From: Spirochaetia bacterium
GTDB taxonomy: Bacteria; Spirochaetota; Spirochaetia; Sphaerochaetales; Sphaerochaetaceae
Direction of reading: 5' to 3'
Assembly: GCA_022482625.1 (NCBI GenBank)
Contig: JAKVOU010000001.1
Location: 1,226,784-1,290,783, forward strand
Length of the DNA: 64,000 bases
A model generated the notes under the pieces. That model worked only from the letters and a program-made list of their open reading frames with translations, made no database searches and was not told the DNA's origin. A program made the translations under genes and the position numbers. Positions 46,353 to 57,447 of this stretch are shown in pieces; positions within the stretch are counted from its first letter, which is position 1, and each line of letters begins with the position of its first letter.

Positions 46353-47171
46353 TCAACACCTGTCCTGTTTTTCCCAAACTCGGATCCTTTCCATTATGGC
46401 TAAAGTCCTGTCATGGTTACAGGAAAAAACTTTCTTATCGACATGGGCTACAGGCATAGCTGCCATACTGGTCGAACTGATGAATACCTCATCATAGATA
46501 CCTGCAAGCACATCATTAAGAAGCGGAGCTTCATAGATGACATCCATCTTCATCTCTGAAGCAGCCTTTGCCACCCTCATCCGGGTAATCCCGCTAAGAA
46601 CAAGTTCATCAGGGGCTGTATATAGCCGGCCATCCCTGAATCCGAAGAAATTGCTCCTTGTTCCTTCAAGAATCCTGCCATGGCGATCCACCAGCACTGC
46701 TTCAAAGTCACCTTTTGCCTTTGCTTTTTCCAAGGCAATATAACTCATCAGCAGGTTACTTGTCTTAAGTGTAGGGAAAAGCCGTTCCCCACTGTAGCTG
46801 GAAAGACCTATGCCGTCGACATAGTAAGATTTCGGGTACGTAAGCAAAGGAGAATCGGTAATGAAACAAATCGGTTCCTGTCCACCTATGATAAGTATCC
46901 GCAGAGTACAATCCACGATACCCTCTGCAACAATCAACATATCAATCCATTCTGCAAGTGTCTTGTCATCAAACTCATAGGCAAGCCCGATACCTGCCGC
47001 TGAAGCAGCAAGCCTGGCAAGATGGTCTGCAAGAAAGACAGGTTTGCCACCCAAGACACGCAGGCTTTCATACACCGAAAAACTATACTGTACAGGCCTC
47101 GAAGTAACGCTGACGACCGCAGCATTGACATCTATCAGTTGTCCATTCCTAATTGCCTTAGCACCTATCAT
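46353..47171 (-). CDS. class IV PLP-dependent aminotransferase (branched-chain or D-amino-acid type)
   Basis: A 272-residue fold-type IV enzyme (IlvE, Dat, PabC family). Expected motifs are VYESLRVLGGKPVFLADHL, the PLP lysine in LKTSNLLMSY, and EGTRSNFFGFRDGRLYTAP with VLSGITRMRV. The substrate class cannot be fixed. Its ATG overlaps the ftsK stop codon by 4 bp (ATGA), so it is translated with ftsK. Confidence 0.85.
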   Translation of the reverse strand: MIGAKAIRNGQLIDVNAAVVSVTSRPVQYSFSVYESLRVLGGKPVFLADHLARLAASAAGIGLAYEFDDKTLAEWIDMLIVAEGIVDCTLRILIIGGQEPICFITDSPLLTYPKSYYVDGIGLSSYSGERLFPTLKTSNLLMSYIALEKAKAKGDFEAVLVDRHGRILEGTRSNFFGFRDGRLYTAPDELVLSGITRMRVAKAASEMKMDVIYEAPLLNDVLAGIYDEVFISSTSMAAMPVAHVDKKVFSCNHDRTLAIMERIRVWEKQDRC

Positions 47172-50100
47172 ATTGAATCCTCCGTCCCCAGGTCAGGATA
47201 ACGCAGCAGTTCCCTGGGTTTGCTGCCGTTTGCCGGCCCTACGATACCCTGGGCTTCCATCATCTCCACCAATCTGGCGGCTCTGTTATACCCAATCTTG
47301 AGCCGTCTTTGCAAGAAGGAGGCAGACGCTCCCTGTCTTTCTACGACAATCTTGAGAGCCGCATCCCACAATGCATCATCCGTATCGGAATCTTCGCCGT
47401 TGCCATAAGAAACATCGGAAGTATCATCGTCATCTTCAAAATAAGCCTCGTCAATATAATCAGGCTCACCTTGTTGCTTGGCAAAACTGACAATAGCCTC
47501 CACTTCCTCATCGCTCAGGAACACGCCTTGCATCCTAGTCACCGGCTTACCATTCTCACTGAAAAGCATATCACCTTTCCCTAGCAGGTTTTCTGCACCT
47601 GCAGTTCCCAGTATAGTCCTGGAATCCTGTACGCTGGTAACAGCAAAGGCAATTCGTGAAGGAAGATTGTTCTTGATGACACCGGTGATGATATCAACAC
47701 TCGGCCGTTGCGTTGCAAAAACCAAGTGAATGCCTACGGCACGCCCCATTGCTGTCAGTTGAGAGATCTTGTCGTCAAGATCTTTGCCAGCCGTACTCAT
47801 CAGATTGGCAAATTCATCGATGATGACCACGATGTATGGCAATTCTTCCCTTGCAATATGACTTGCATGAATCTTTTTGTTAAATCCCTTGATGTTCCTT
47901 ACCCCCATCTTGGAAAGCATCTTGTTTCTGCGTTGCATTTCCTCAATACAGAAATCCAGGGCTTTGAGAGCCCTTTTTGTCTCGCTGATCACAGGAGTCA
48001 GCAAATGAGGGATTCCATCGTAGACAGTCAACTCAACGACCTTCGGGTCAACCATAATCAAGCGGACCTGTTTCGGGCTCTTCGTATAGAGTATGGAACA
48101 AATAAGACTGTTGATACAGACACTCTTGCCTGAACCGGTAGATCCGGCAATAAGCATATGGGGAGCCGTAGCAACATCAAAGCATCTTCTGGCTCCTTTC
48201 AGTGTCTTGCCCATAGCCATCGGTACGGCCATCTGTGTTTCTTCTATTTCACTGAGGATTTCCTTGAAACCGACCGTCTGACGTACATCATTGGGAATTT
48301 CCACGCCGACTGCAGATTCGCCTGGAATAGGTGCCAAGATCCTGACCTTCTTTGCCTCTAGGTTCATGGCAATGTTGTCAGCCAATCCGTTTATCGCGCT
48401 GACCCTTATCTTCGGTTCTGGTACGATTTCAAACATCGTGATAGTAGGTCCCTTGATAATTTGGCGCAAAGTAACAAAATACTTGAACTGTGACAAGGTG
48501 TCCACAAGAATCCTGCCTTTCACTTTGGTCCTTTCATCAATTTCACTATCCAAGGCAGGATATTCTCTCAAAAGGCTACGTGGCGGAAATTTATAGGCAA
48601 ATCGTTCAGGATGCAAAAAATTCCCATAACTGCCGCTTTCCCTGCTGCTCAGACAGCCGATCGATGATACAAGATCTTCATCGTCATCATCATCCAAAAC
48701 TGCAGGGGCTGTTCCCTCATCGACCAATTCTCCCCCACCGACACCTTTTGCCGTACTTTGGGACAACATATCTTTCACCGACGTAGAAGGAGCATCATAT
48801 GAAACAGAAGCAGCACCATTGCTAGGCAATTGGGAAGAAAGGACAGTTTCTGCAGAAGGATGTATCATAGATTCTTCTACAGCCGAAGATCCATCGGGAA
48901 TCTGATAGCTCCCAGAAGGGACACCTCCGGCAGTTGCTGCCGCATCGGGAACATGGGTATCGTCAGCAGGTAAAGGTTCTGCAGGGAAATCAGACCTTGA
49001 TTTTCTTATGTGCTTCAGTTGCTCTTGCCAAATGACCGGCTTTCATGATTGCAGCAAGTCCATCCTCGGATTTTTTATCAGAATCAGAGGAATCTGCATG
49101 GCGTATCGTCTCTCCTCCCAAGAACAGACGTTCAGTAAGCTCATGGGCAGAATCAACTTCCTGCTCAGTAGGATCTTTATATTTATAAGGAGATGAGAGG
49201 GAATCGACAGTAAGATCCTCTTTTTTCCTCGCCAATGGCGATGGAGATTGAAATATCGTCTCCTCTTTGTTTTTCTGTATCCTTGCAGTAGCCTTGGCAA
49301 GCAGGCTGCCAGCAGTTGCCGTATCGGTATGTAAAGGATTCTGGATAGTTTTTTTCTTTGACTGTTCCATGGTCATCTTCTCGTTCAGAAGCTGCTGTTC
49401 GACTTTCCTCTTGGCTTCTTCCAAGGTCGCAAGAGAAACAAGCTGTGCTCCCCCGTTGGAAGGGACACCTACAGTGGGTCGTCTGATAGCTGCAGAAACA
49501 GGACATTCCTTAGTTTTTTCAGATACATCGATAGATGCATGGGTCAGTCGCGCATCATCAGTAGCATCAGGGAAAGATATAGCGGATTTTTTCCGATTGT
49601 CCTTTCCGAGAAAAGTAAGGTCAGGAACGTCAGTAGGAAGGGGTACCCCAAAACTACCGGTCGGGCCTGTTGCAGTATGATGCTCAGAAATCGGGACTTC
49701 ATGGACCGTTGGATGAGCAGCCGGACTTTCAGTAGCTTTCTGCTTCTGCCTATCAAGCTTTTTCAGCATCTTTTCCTTATGACGCCGATCAAGTTTGTCA
49801 CAAAGGAAAACAAACAGGGCCAGCAGAAAGATTTCCACAATAATCGCAAGTAAGAGATAATAGACAACTGTCTCCTTTCCGATACCGACCGAGGACAACC
49901 ATGAAAAGAAAACAGATGGCCTATATTGCCCAATACCGACAGAAATCAAAAGGAACAGCGTCGCACTCAGCAAAAGGAACATGAACGTCCTCAGGTACGA
50001 CCAAGGACGACCACGGCGGTTACGGAATATTTCCACAGAGACAATAAGTATGATGACTGCAGTAGGGAACAAACCAAGGGCAGAAGTAGACGAAAAACTC

Positions 50101-50354
50101 AGATAAGGTAGTGCCATGCGGGTGAGCTGGCTTGCAATCGGCATCAGGCTCACAGGAGCCTCCAGAGACACGACTATAGTAGCAGTGCCAAGGACAATGC
50201 CAAACAGCAGAAGTATCAATCCTATCATAAAAGAAAATTTTCCGTATCTGACAGGCTGCTTCTGAATTTTTTCAGCTCCCTGTTTCCTGTCAGCATCCTT
50301 TTTTTCTTTCTGGATATCTTTTGTTTTTATATGATCACCTGTATGTTTTTTCAC
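47168..50354 (-). pseudogene. ftsK: DNA translocase FtsK/SpoIIIE, apparent single-base frameshift
   Basis: The 5' part (50354-48990) has four membrane helices (SFMIGLILLLFGIVLG to YYLLLAIIVEIFLLAL) and a long Pro/Ser/Thr/Gln-rich linker, ending ATEAHKKIKV. The 3' part continues in the next frame as KSRSDFPAEPLPADD and has the motor (AGSTGSGKSVCINSL, VVIIDEFANLM) and the C-terminal gamma-type winged helix (FLQRRLKIGYNRAARLV). One extra A in the run at 49004-49001 accounts for the break; without it the gene has 1,062 codons, as expected for FtsK. FtsK acts in chromosome dimer resolution at the septum and is hard to lose, so sequence error is likely. Confidence 0.85.
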
Positions 50355-50542
50355 TATTTTCTCTCATTATAACAAATATCATGGACATCAGATTGTTTTC
50401 CAACATAAGATACCCTTTTGAGTATAGCATAAATATTGAAAACATTCTTGCCAAATAAAGAAAAACAAGTTTCTTTACAAACATAATTCAAAGAAGTTCA
50501 ATAACCCTCTGCCAAGCAAAACACAAAAACGTCTACCACGTA

Positions 50543-51217
50543 TCAATGTAATTTCTGTTTTGTAAGGACGCAAAGCCTTCTTTCTGCCTCAAGATACGGA
50601 ACAGACAGTTTTTCCACGCTGCAATTCCATTTCCCAGCACACTTCAGATCAATATCATGGAGCTCTTGGTCAAGTGTATCTGCCTTCCCCTTGTAGGCAC
50701 AGACTACCGAATTCTCATCAGTTATAGCATCGATGTCATCAAGGATGGCTACAAGCGGATGGAAAGCTCTGAATGTTACAATGTCAAAACGAGATTTCAA
50801 TTGTTTCAGATCATGAGGAAAAATCTCAACATGTCCCCGCAAGCCAAGCAAGACAAGTTCATTTTCCAAGAAACCAACCCTTCTGCCCATGCGTTCTACC
50901 AATGTAAAATGGTTATCAGGGAAAACAATTGCAAGCGGAATACCTGGTAATCCAGCACCACTGCCGACATCACAGAAAGTAGCTGCCGGCCGAGCTTTTA
51001 TCAACGTGGTAAATTGGTGATAGGCAGCCAAACTGTCCACGACATGCCGTATGATCAGATCATCACCACTTGCACCTACAAGTTTATAGACAGGATTAAA
51101 AAGTTCAATTTCAGCAACATAACGAAGCAATTTGTCTATTTGCTCATCACTAAGATCTATGTCGAGTTGCAATAGGCAGTCACGCAGCAAAGCTTCCCGA
51201 CCATTGCTACTTTTCAT
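50543..51217 (-). CDS. rsmG: 16S rRNA (guanine527-N7)-methyltransferase
   Basis: A 224-residue enzyme. The SAM-binding loop DVGSGAGLPGIPLAIVFP and the downstream FTLVERMGRRVGFLE are diagnostic of RsmG. It starts inside the mnmG 3' end (11-bp overlap), the classic mnmE-mnmG-rsmG order. The 188-bp gap after it, up to ftsK, is AT-rich with nothing else recognised. Confidence 0.95.
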   Translation of the reverse strand: MKSSNGREALLRDCLLQLDIDLSDEQIDKLLRYVAEIELFNPVYKLVGASGDDLIIRHVVDSLAAYHQFTTLIKARPAATFCDVGSGAGLPGIPLAIVFPDNHFTLVERMGRRVGFLENELVLLGLRGHVEIFPHDLKQLKSRFDIVTFRAFHPLVAILDDIDAITDENSVVCAYKGKADTLDQELHDIDLKCAGKWNCSVEKLSVPYLEAERRLCVLTKQKLH

Positions 51218-53015
51218 TGCGTCTCTCCTTTACATAGACCATAAGGATGGCTATATCGCTTGTTCTCAGGCCACTGATACGATTTGCCTGGCCAAGGCTT
51301 ACAGGCCGAATCAATTTGAGTTTTTCCCTGCCCTCAGCACTAAGCCCTTGGACTTTGTCATAGTCAAAGCCAGCAGGAATATGGATATGTTCCATTGAAT
51401 TGAAGCGATTGACTTCAAGTTGCTGACGAGCCACATACCCCTCATACTTGACATCCAACTGCACCTTATCCTTTATCTGTCGGGGATAGGATGCAAGTTC
51501 TGGGATGGATTGTTGGAGTATATCGATAGTCACTTCCGGCATCTTCAGAGCATGCAGGGCATTTTTCCCATCGTAGGAATGCTGATGTATCAACTCCCTT
51601 ACAGTTTCACACTGTCTTATTTTTTCCTGGAGCCTCTCCATCTTTTCCTTTGGCTGAAGTCCGATTCCATAACCGATGGGAGTCAGACGCTGGTCACAGG
51701 AATCATGCCGCATATTGAGCCTGTATTCTGCCCTGGAAGTAAACATCCTATACGGTTCCTTCGTTCCCTTTGTTACAAGGTCATCGATAAGGACTCCTGT
51801 ATAACTCTCAGCTCTGGAAAGGATTATCGGCTCTTCTCCCTTCAGTTTCTGGGCTGCGTTGATCCCTGCCATAAGTCCCTGGCAACCAGCTTCCTCATAT
51901 CCGCTGGTACCATTGGTCTGGCCTGCAATAAACAGTCCTTCCAACCGTTTTGTTTCCAATGAAGGCAACAGTTGCTGAGGATTGAGATAGTCATATTCGA
52001 CAGCATACGCCGGTCTGGTAATCTGGGCATGGCGAAGCCCGGGAAGCGTACGCATGAACTTTTCATAGACGTCCTCAGGCAAAGAGGAAGAAAGACCGTT
52101 CAGGTACATTTCTTCGGTGCCAAGACCTTCCGGCTCAATGAAAATCTGATGCCGATCACGATCAGGGAAACGGACGACCTTATCTTCTATGGATGGACAA
52201 TACCTGGGACCTTTCCCTGTTATTTTTCCTCCATACAGCGGTGATTTGTCGATATTGGCTCGAATGATGGCATGCGTAGTTTCGTTGGTCCATGTAATAT
52301 AACAAGGGACTGAAACCCTATTGACGGTATCATAATCGAAAGAAAAAGGTTGCATCGGGTCATCGCCAGGCTGTATCTCAAGCTCCTCAAAATCCAAAGT
52401 AGACTTGCGCACTCTGGCAGGAGTTCCTGTTTTCAACCGTCCTACATCAAATCCCATCTTCCGCAGGTTAGTACCAAGTCCTATTGCAGCAACCTCTCCA
52501 AGCCGACCGCATGGAGCATCATAACTACCGATGAAAATACGGCCTTCCATGAAAGTACCCGTAGTAAGCACAACGACCTTGCAGCTGATCCTATGCCCCC
52601 GTTGGGTAACAACTGCGATGATTTTGTTCTCTTCAGAAATGAAATCAACGACAGTATCCATGAACAGCGACAGATGTGTCTGATGCTCAAGTGTTTCTTT
52701 TGCAAGCCGGGAATAGGTAAACTTGTCAGCTTGGGCTCTTGGCGCTTGGACAGCAGGCCCCCGACTACGGTTGAGTATCCTGTATTGTATCATAGACTTG
52801 TCTATGAGATGTCCCATCTCACCGCCAAGAGCATCAATCTCCCGGACAATATTGCCTTTGGCAAGTCCGCCGATAGCAGGGTTGCAGGAAAGTCTGCCGA
52901 TGGCATCCAGACTCTGGGTAATCATCAACGTCTCAAATCCCATGCGGCTTACTGCAAGTGCCGCTTCTATCCCTGCATGGCCTCCTCCGACCACGATTGC
53001 ATCATAATCTCGCAT
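51207..53015 (-). CDS. mnmG: tRNA uridine-5-carboxymethylaminomethyl modification enzyme MnmG (GidA)
   Basis: A 602-residue FAD enzyme. The N-terminal dinucleotide fold VVGGGHAGIEAALA, the CNPAIGGLAKG loop, the GTSGYEEAGCQGLMAGINA motif and the helical C-terminal domain are all present. With MnmE it makes the wobble-uridine modification of several tRNAs. It follows mnmE closely (7 bp apart). Confidence 0.98.
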   Translation of the reverse strand: MRDYDAIVVGGGHAGIEAALAVSRMGFETLMITQSLDAIGRLSCNPAIGGLAKGNIVREIDALGGEMGHLIDKSMIQYRILNRSRGPAVQAPRAQADKFTYSRLAKETLEHQTHLSLFMDTVVDFISEENKIIAVVTQRGHRISCKVVVLTTGTFMEGRIFIGSYDAPCGRLGEVAAIGLGTNLRKMGFDVGRLKTGTPARVRKSTLDFEELEIQPGDDPMQPFSFDYDTVNRVSVPCYITWTNETTHAIIRANIDKSPLYGGKITGKGPRYCPSIEDKVVRFPDRDRHQIFIEPEGLGTEEMYLNGLSSSLPEDVYEKFMRTLPGLRHAQITRPAYAVEYDYLNPQQLLPSLETKRLEGLFIAGQTNGTSGYEEAGCQGLMAGINAAQKLKGEEPIILSRAESYTGVLIDDLVTKGTKEPYRMFTSRAEYRLNMRHDSCDQRLTPIGYGIGLQPKEKMERLQEKIRQCETVRELIHQHSYDGKNALHALKMPEVTIDILQQSIPELASYPRQIKDKVQLDVKYEGYVARQQLEVNRFNSMEHIHIPAGFDYDKVQGLSAEGREKLKLIRPVSLGQANRISGLRTSDIAILMVYVKERRNEK

Positions 53016-53022
53016 ATTTCAC

Positions 53023-54345
53023 CTATTTTCCTACACAGAATCCACTGAATATCTGATGCAGTATATCATCACTGGTTACTTCCCCGGTAAGGGAACCTAA
53101 GGCTGCAAGAGCTCGGTTAAGCTCAAGGGCAACTACATCCAAAGACATTTTTTCTGCATCCAATGCTGCATCAATTGCCTCACGGGCTTCCGTCAGCTGG
53201 CGTAACTGCCTATCTGACTCAATGACCAAAGCTGCATCGTCCGGTTCAGGAAGGCCTGCCGTAAGATGTTGATAAAGTTCGTCAAGCAAATCCTTTATGC
53301 CATCTCCTGTCAGACAGCTTATACATAGGCCATCCTTCGGCATCAAGTCCTTCTTCGTAAAGACCCTGATGCACCTGACATCCGAAAGCAAAGCAGTTTC
53401 CGGCATAGTTTCAGAAGTACCGTCAACAAGGTAAATGATTACATCTGCTTCTTCGAGCAACTGCCTTGTCCTTCTTATCCCTTCGCTTTCCACTTCATCA
53501 GCATTTTCCCTCAAACCCGCGGTATCATAAAGAAGGATCGGGATCCCTTGCAGTGAAGTCTGTGCTTCAAGATAATCACGGGTAGTCCCCTTTATCGGAG
53601 AAACGATAGCCCGTTGTTGCTTGAGCAACAGATTGAACAAGGAGCTCTTTCCTGCATTGGTATTACCTGCAAGAACAACTTTTGCTCCTTGCCCATATAG
53701 TCTTCCCATACCATAGGTCAAAACAAGAGACTGTATACCCTCACGAATCTGATTCAGCTTTTCTCTAGGGAAGCTGAAGTCATCTATTTCATCCTCTGCA
53801 TAGTCAAGCTGGATTTCGATTGACGCCTGAACGGAAAGAAGCTGCTGTTTCAGCTGTTCTATCCGATTCCTCAGGTTACCGCCAAGCCTTCCCAGTGCCA
53901 GACTACGTTCTCTTTGGCTTTGACTTGCCACCAATTCCTGTACAGCCTCGGCTTGTGTAAGATCCATGCTGCCGGCAAGAAATGCACGTAGGGTAAATTC
54001 ACCACCTTGTGCAGCCCTCATGCCAAGTTTTCCCAACAGTGAAAGTATCCTGCTGATTACAGCCGTTGACCCATGACAGGTAATTTCGAGAGCTTCTTCC
54101 TTGGTATATCCATGGCCTTCCCTACTCACAGAAAGTACCACTTCATCAATTTTTTCATCTTTGTCAACAAGGTACCCATGCACCTGCGTGGCATTCAGAG
54201 CCTTTTTCAAAGTTTCAGGCCGTGAAAACACCTGTGCCAGCATAGAAATGCACCCTTTGCCGCTGATCCTGATGATGGCAAGGGCACTTTGTTGCCATCC
54301 AGTGGCAAGTGCATAGATAATATCGCCTGTACTATATTCGTCCAT
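53023..54345 (-). CDS. mnmE: tRNA modification GTPase MnmE (TrmE)
   Basis: A 440-residue GTPase. The N-terminal formyl-THF-binding domain (residues 1-115), a helical domain and an inserted G domain with GNTNAGKSSLFN, DTAGLRE and TKKD are visible. The C-terminal CVGK motif has the essential Cys. It starts 102 bp from the divergent epmA gene; the gap holds both promoters. Confidence 0.98.
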   Translation of the reverse strand: MDEYSTGDIIYALATGWQQSALAIIRISGKGCISMLAQVFSRPETLKKALNATQVHGYLVDKDEKIDEVVLSVSREGHGYTKEEALEITCHGSTAVISRILSLLGKLGMRAAQGGEFTLRAFLAGSMDLTQAEAVQELVASQSQRERSLALGRLGGNLRNRIEQLKQQLLSVQASIEIQLDYAEDEIDDFSFPREKLNQIREGIQSLVLTYGMGRLYGQGAKVVLAGNTNAGKSSLFNLLLKQQRAIVSPIKGTTRDYLEAQTSLQGIPILLYDTAGLRENADEVESEGIRRTRQLLEEADVIIYLVDGTSETMPETALLSDVRCIRVFTKKDLMPKDGLCISCLTGDGIKDLLDELYQHLTAGLPEPDDAALVIESDRQLRQLTEAREAIDAALDAEKMSLDVVALELNRALAALGSLTGEVTSDDILHQIFSGFCVGK

Positions 54346-54447
54346 GGCGCGAATTATAAGTTAAGAGCACAAAAAGAGCAACAATCAGACTGCTTTCCTG
54401 CAGCCCCCTCTGTTATTTTTTCCGATATACAGATATTATCTGTCGAT

Positions 54448-55437
54448 ATGGAAAAAACGGATATGAAAACTGTGTCCAGAGCCCGCAGCAACCTGTACAC
54501 TTCAATAAGGAATTTCTTCAATGACAAGGATTACCTGGAAGTCGACACCCCGACCTTGTCCGGTGATCTTATACCAGAACCAACGATTGAAAATTTTGCC
54601 ACGCAGTTCTCCTCTCTCTTCGAGGGAAGCAGAGAACTTTACCTTATTCCCTCTCCAGAAATATTCATGAAAAAACTGATTGCACAGGGTTCAGGTTCCA
54701 TATATCAGTTCTCCCATTGCTTCAGGAACAGTGAACAACTCGGCAGGGAACATAACATCGAATTTTCGATGCTTGAATACTACAGTGTCGGAATGGATGA
54801 ACAGGATTCCATTTCCCTGACAGAGGAACTGCTTGCAAAGACTCATCTTCCCCAGGCACCGGAATATACACTGCCTCCTTTTCGGCATCTCACCATGGAA
54901 GAAGCCATGAAGACATATGCCGGTGTCGACTTGGATCATTGCCAGAGACAGTCTGATCTGGTCAAGGAAATCAAACGGTTGGGCTTGGAAGGAAATCCTG
55001 AGGGTGAAAGCTGGGAAGAAAGTTTCAATAGGATTTTTCTTTCACTGGTAGAACCGAATCTCCCGAAGGACAAGCCGCTTGTGCTTGACCGTTATCCCAT
55101 GCAGATTGATTGTCTGGCAGCCGACTGTACCGATGGCCCTTATAAGAAACGATGGGAAATGTACATTGCAGGAAATGAAGTTGCCAATTGCTATGATGAA
55201 ATGCGGAATGTTGAGAAAATCAGAGCCTACTATCGAAAGGAATCTGCAGTGCTGGCACAGCATCGGCTTGCAAGCGGCAGTGTCCTTCCAGATACAGATC
55301 CTTCCTTTGCGGATATCTTTGCTACATTTCCACAATGCAGCGGCGTTGCCATCGGCATGGATCGACTGCTGATGTGCCAGTTGGAAATAGAAGACATCAG
55401 GGGGGTGATTCTTTTTCCTTTTTCTGCTATGATATAG
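54448..55437 (+). CDS. epmA: EF-P-(R)-beta-lysine ligase-like protein (EpmA / GenX)
   Basis: A lysyl-tRNA-synthetase-like core without anticodon domain, 329 residues from ATG 54448, close to E. coli EpmA (325). Class II motifs are visible: VDTPTLSG, LIPSPEIFMKKLIAQGSG, FRNSEQLGREHNIEFSMLEY, and C-terminal SGVAIGMDRLLM. In known systems it links (R)-beta-lysine to Lys34 of elongation factor P. It is 68 bp upstream of efp, and a KamA-family aminomutase follows 4 kb on. The ORF extends upstream to 54289, but that part is not domain-like and overlaps mnmE; ATG 54463 is another possible start. Confidence 0.93.
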   Translation: MEKTDMKTVSRARSNLYTSIRNFFNDKDYLEVDTPTLSGDLIPEPTIENFATQFSSLFEGSRELYLIPSPEIFMKKLIAQGSGSIYQFSHCFRNSEQLGREHNIEFSMLEYYSVGMDEQDSISLTEELLAKTHLPQAPEYTLPPFRHLTMEEAMKTYAGVDLDHCQRQSDLVKEIKRLGLEGNPEGESWEESFNRIFLSLVEPNLPKDKPLVLDRYPMQIDCLAADCTDGPYKKRWEMYIAGNEVANCYDEMRNVEKIRAYYRKESAVLAQHRLASGSVLPDTDPSFADIFATFPQCSGVAIGMDRLLMCQLEIEDIRGVILFPFSAMI

Positions 55438-55505
55438 TGTCTTTGTGTGTAGTGCTGAAAAACAGAGCATAACAACAAATCTAATAAATTCAGAGGTATA
55501 TAAAC

Positions 55506-56069
55506 ATGATTAAAGCAGGTCAGATTGACAAGGGTACAGCTCTTCTGATCAAGGGCCAGGCTTTCGTCTGCATTGACCGCGAATTCGTCAATCCAGGCAA
55601 AGGCTCGGCATTCGTCCGTCTCAAGCTGAAGAGCCCTGCTACCGGACAGATTCTTTCAGAAACCATGAAATCCCAAGACAATGCAGAAGAAATTACGGTA
55701 GAAGACCGCGACGTACAGTATCTGTACAATGACAGCGAAAACTTCCACTTGATGCTTACAGATACATATGATCAGATTGAAGTGCCGATGGGCAATTTCC
55801 CTGATTACCAGTACCTGATGAAGGAAGGAGAGACTTACCGCTGTACTTTCTGGGAAGATCAGCTGCTTGACCTCCAGATTCCAAGCAAGGTTGTCTACAA
55901 GGTCGTTGATGCTGAAGAAGCCATCAAAGGTGATACAGTCCAAGGTGCTACAAAGTATGTAACAACTGAATGTGGCCTCAAGGTAAGAGTACCGATTTTC
56001 ATCAAGAAAGGTGAAAAAATCAGAATCAATACAGAAACCAAGGAATATCTTGAAAGGGTCAATGACTAA
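55506..56069 (+). CDS. efp: elongation factor P
   Basis: A 187-residue EF-P, with the conserved loop FVNPGKGSAF that carries the modified Lys (of PGKG) near residue 38. It has the usual three beta-barrel domains (SENFHLMLTDTYDQI, VKVRVP-like C-terminus). EF-P rescues ribosomes stalled at proline stretches. It follows epmA in the same direction; the pair implies beta-lysylation. A strong terminator follows it. Confidence 0.97.
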   Translation: MIKAGQIDKGTALLIKGQAFVCIDREFVNPGKGSAFVRLKLKSPATGQILSETMKSQDNAEEITVEDRDVQYLYNDSENFHLMLTDTYDQIEVPMGNFPDYQYLMKEGETYRCTFWEDQLLDLQIPSKVVYKVVDAEEAIKGDTVQGATKYVTTECGLKVRVPIFIKKGEKIRINTETKEYLERVND

Positions 56070-56098
56070 AAAAGTCTTATACCCTGGAAGAGTGCAGA

Positions 56099-56131
56099 GC
56101 ATCGGTCCCGACAGGGACCGATGCTTTTGTT
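56099..56131 (+). terminator. Rho-independent terminator of efp
   Basis: A perfect 11-bp stem GCATCGGTCCC-GACA-GGGACCGATGC followed by TTTTGTT, 29 bp after the efp stop. The convergent GH13 gene ends at 56133, so it may serve both. Confidence 0.85.
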
Positions 56132-56132
56132 C

Positions 56133-57437
56133 CTAAACAGGCTTTCTGCTGACATCAATCAGCGAGAACCCATGGGATTTCAGATCCAATCCACCTTCAC
56201 TTCCCATTGCAGAACAGCCATACAGTACCTTTCCTCCTTGCGGAAGAGTAATATTCCTGTCCTTTTCATCAATGTTAAGCATAAGGAAAAGACTTTTCTC
56301 GCCCAAAGTGCGGCGAAGAACAAGGAACTGGTTTTCCAACACTTCAACGGAAAGGTCTGCACAAGCAAAGAAATGCTTGTCTTTCCGCCGTAGGAAAGCA
56401 AATGTACGTATGTGGTTCAGAAGCTGCCGGTCTTTGATCGGCAGGTGCATGATATCGAACCAAGGCCGAAGAGAAGCATCATCGCCGCCGACTTTCTTCC
56501 CTTCAGCTCCCCATTCATCCCCATAGTATAAGGAAGGAAGCCCAGGCAAATAGTACAGCAGTGCATAAATCAGATACAAGTCACGGGAATCCGTCACTTT
56601 GGAAGCAAGGCGGTCCACATCATGGTTATCAGTAAAATTGTACAGCCTGTAGCCTACACTCCCCTCTTCAATGAATTGACGCGTAAGCGTATGGGCCAAT
56701 TCAAAGTAGTTGCTGCTGACGTGGCTGTGGAACAGGCCTTGATGAAGTTCATAGTCCGTTACGCTATCCAACATACCCTTACCTACATAGTCTGCATAGT
56801 TGCCATGGATGACTTCTCCCAGCAGAAAAAAATCAGGGTCGCTCTCTTTCAGTTCCCTATTGAGACGGGAAAGAAATGACTTTGGCAAGCTATAGGCACA
56901 ATCAAGCCTGAGTCCGTCTATATGGAACTCAGTCTTCCAGAACTTGGCAACTTGGATAAGATAATCGGACACCTGCGGGTTTGTCAGATCCAACAATGCC
57001 AAATCATCACAACCTTCCCATCCTTGGTAGCAGAAACCATCACCGAAGTGATTGTCCTTTGAAAAGTCCACGCCTTTGTACCATGCTGCATATAAGGAGC
57101 CACGGCCTTTCTCCTGCAGATCCCTGAAAGCATGGAATCCTCGCCCTGTATGGTTGAATACTGCATCCAATATGACCTTGATACCATGGCAGTGATAGAC
57201 ATGGACAAGATTCCTGAGCGTCTGGTTATCTCCCAGCCTTCTGTCTACCTTCAAGTAGTCATCCGTATCGTACCCATGACTTTCACTTTGAAATACCGGG
57301 CCAAGATAGACGGCATCTATGCCTAGGCTGACCAGATGGTCTGCCCATTTTTCCAATTCTGCAAGGCTATAAGGTCCTCTCGCAAATGCCAACGGATAAA
57401 ACTGATAGAATAATGCTTCCTTATACCATCGTCCCAT
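56133..57437 (-). CDS. GH13 alpha-amylase-family glycosidase (maltodextrin-type)
   Basis: A 434-residue cytoplasmic GH13 enzyme. The four conserved regions are DAVFNHTG, DGLRLDCAY (nucleophile Asp), LLGEVIHG (acid/base Glu) and FTDNHDVDR. It acts on alpha-1,4 or 1,6-linked glucans or oligosaccharides; the short domain set points to maltodextrin-type substrates. AGGAGG lies just before the ATG. The promoter (TTGACT, 18 bp, TATACT) is overlapped by the TetR operator at 57450. Confidence 0.92.
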   Translation of the reverse strand: MGRWYKEALFYQFYPLAFARGPYSLAELEKWADHLVSLGIDAVYLGPVFQSESHGYDTDDYLKVDRRLGDNQTLRNLVHVYHCHGIKVILDAVFNHTGRGFHAFRDLQEKGRGSLYAAWYKGVDFSKDNHFGDGFCYQGWEGCDDLALLDLTNPQVSDYLIQVAKFWKTEFHIDGLRLDCAYSLPKSFLSRLNRELKESDPDFFLLGEVIHGNYADYVGKGMLDSVTDYELHQGLFHSHVSSNYFELAHTLTRQFIEEGSVGYRLYNFTDNHDVDRLASKVTDSRDLYLIYALLYYLPGLPSLYYGDEWGAEGKKVGGDDASLRPWFDIMHLPIKDRQLLNHIRTFAFLRRKDKHFFACADLSVEVLENQFLVLRRTLGEKSLFLMLNIDEKDRNITLPQGGKVLYGCSAMGSEGGLDLKSHGFSLIDVSRKPV

Positions 57438-57447
57438 GGTACCTCCT

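Noticed and set aside
49001-49010. Programmed frameshift in ftsK
   Set aside because: The site is only a 4-base A run with no known slippery motif or stimulatory structure; a +1 indel error is simpler.
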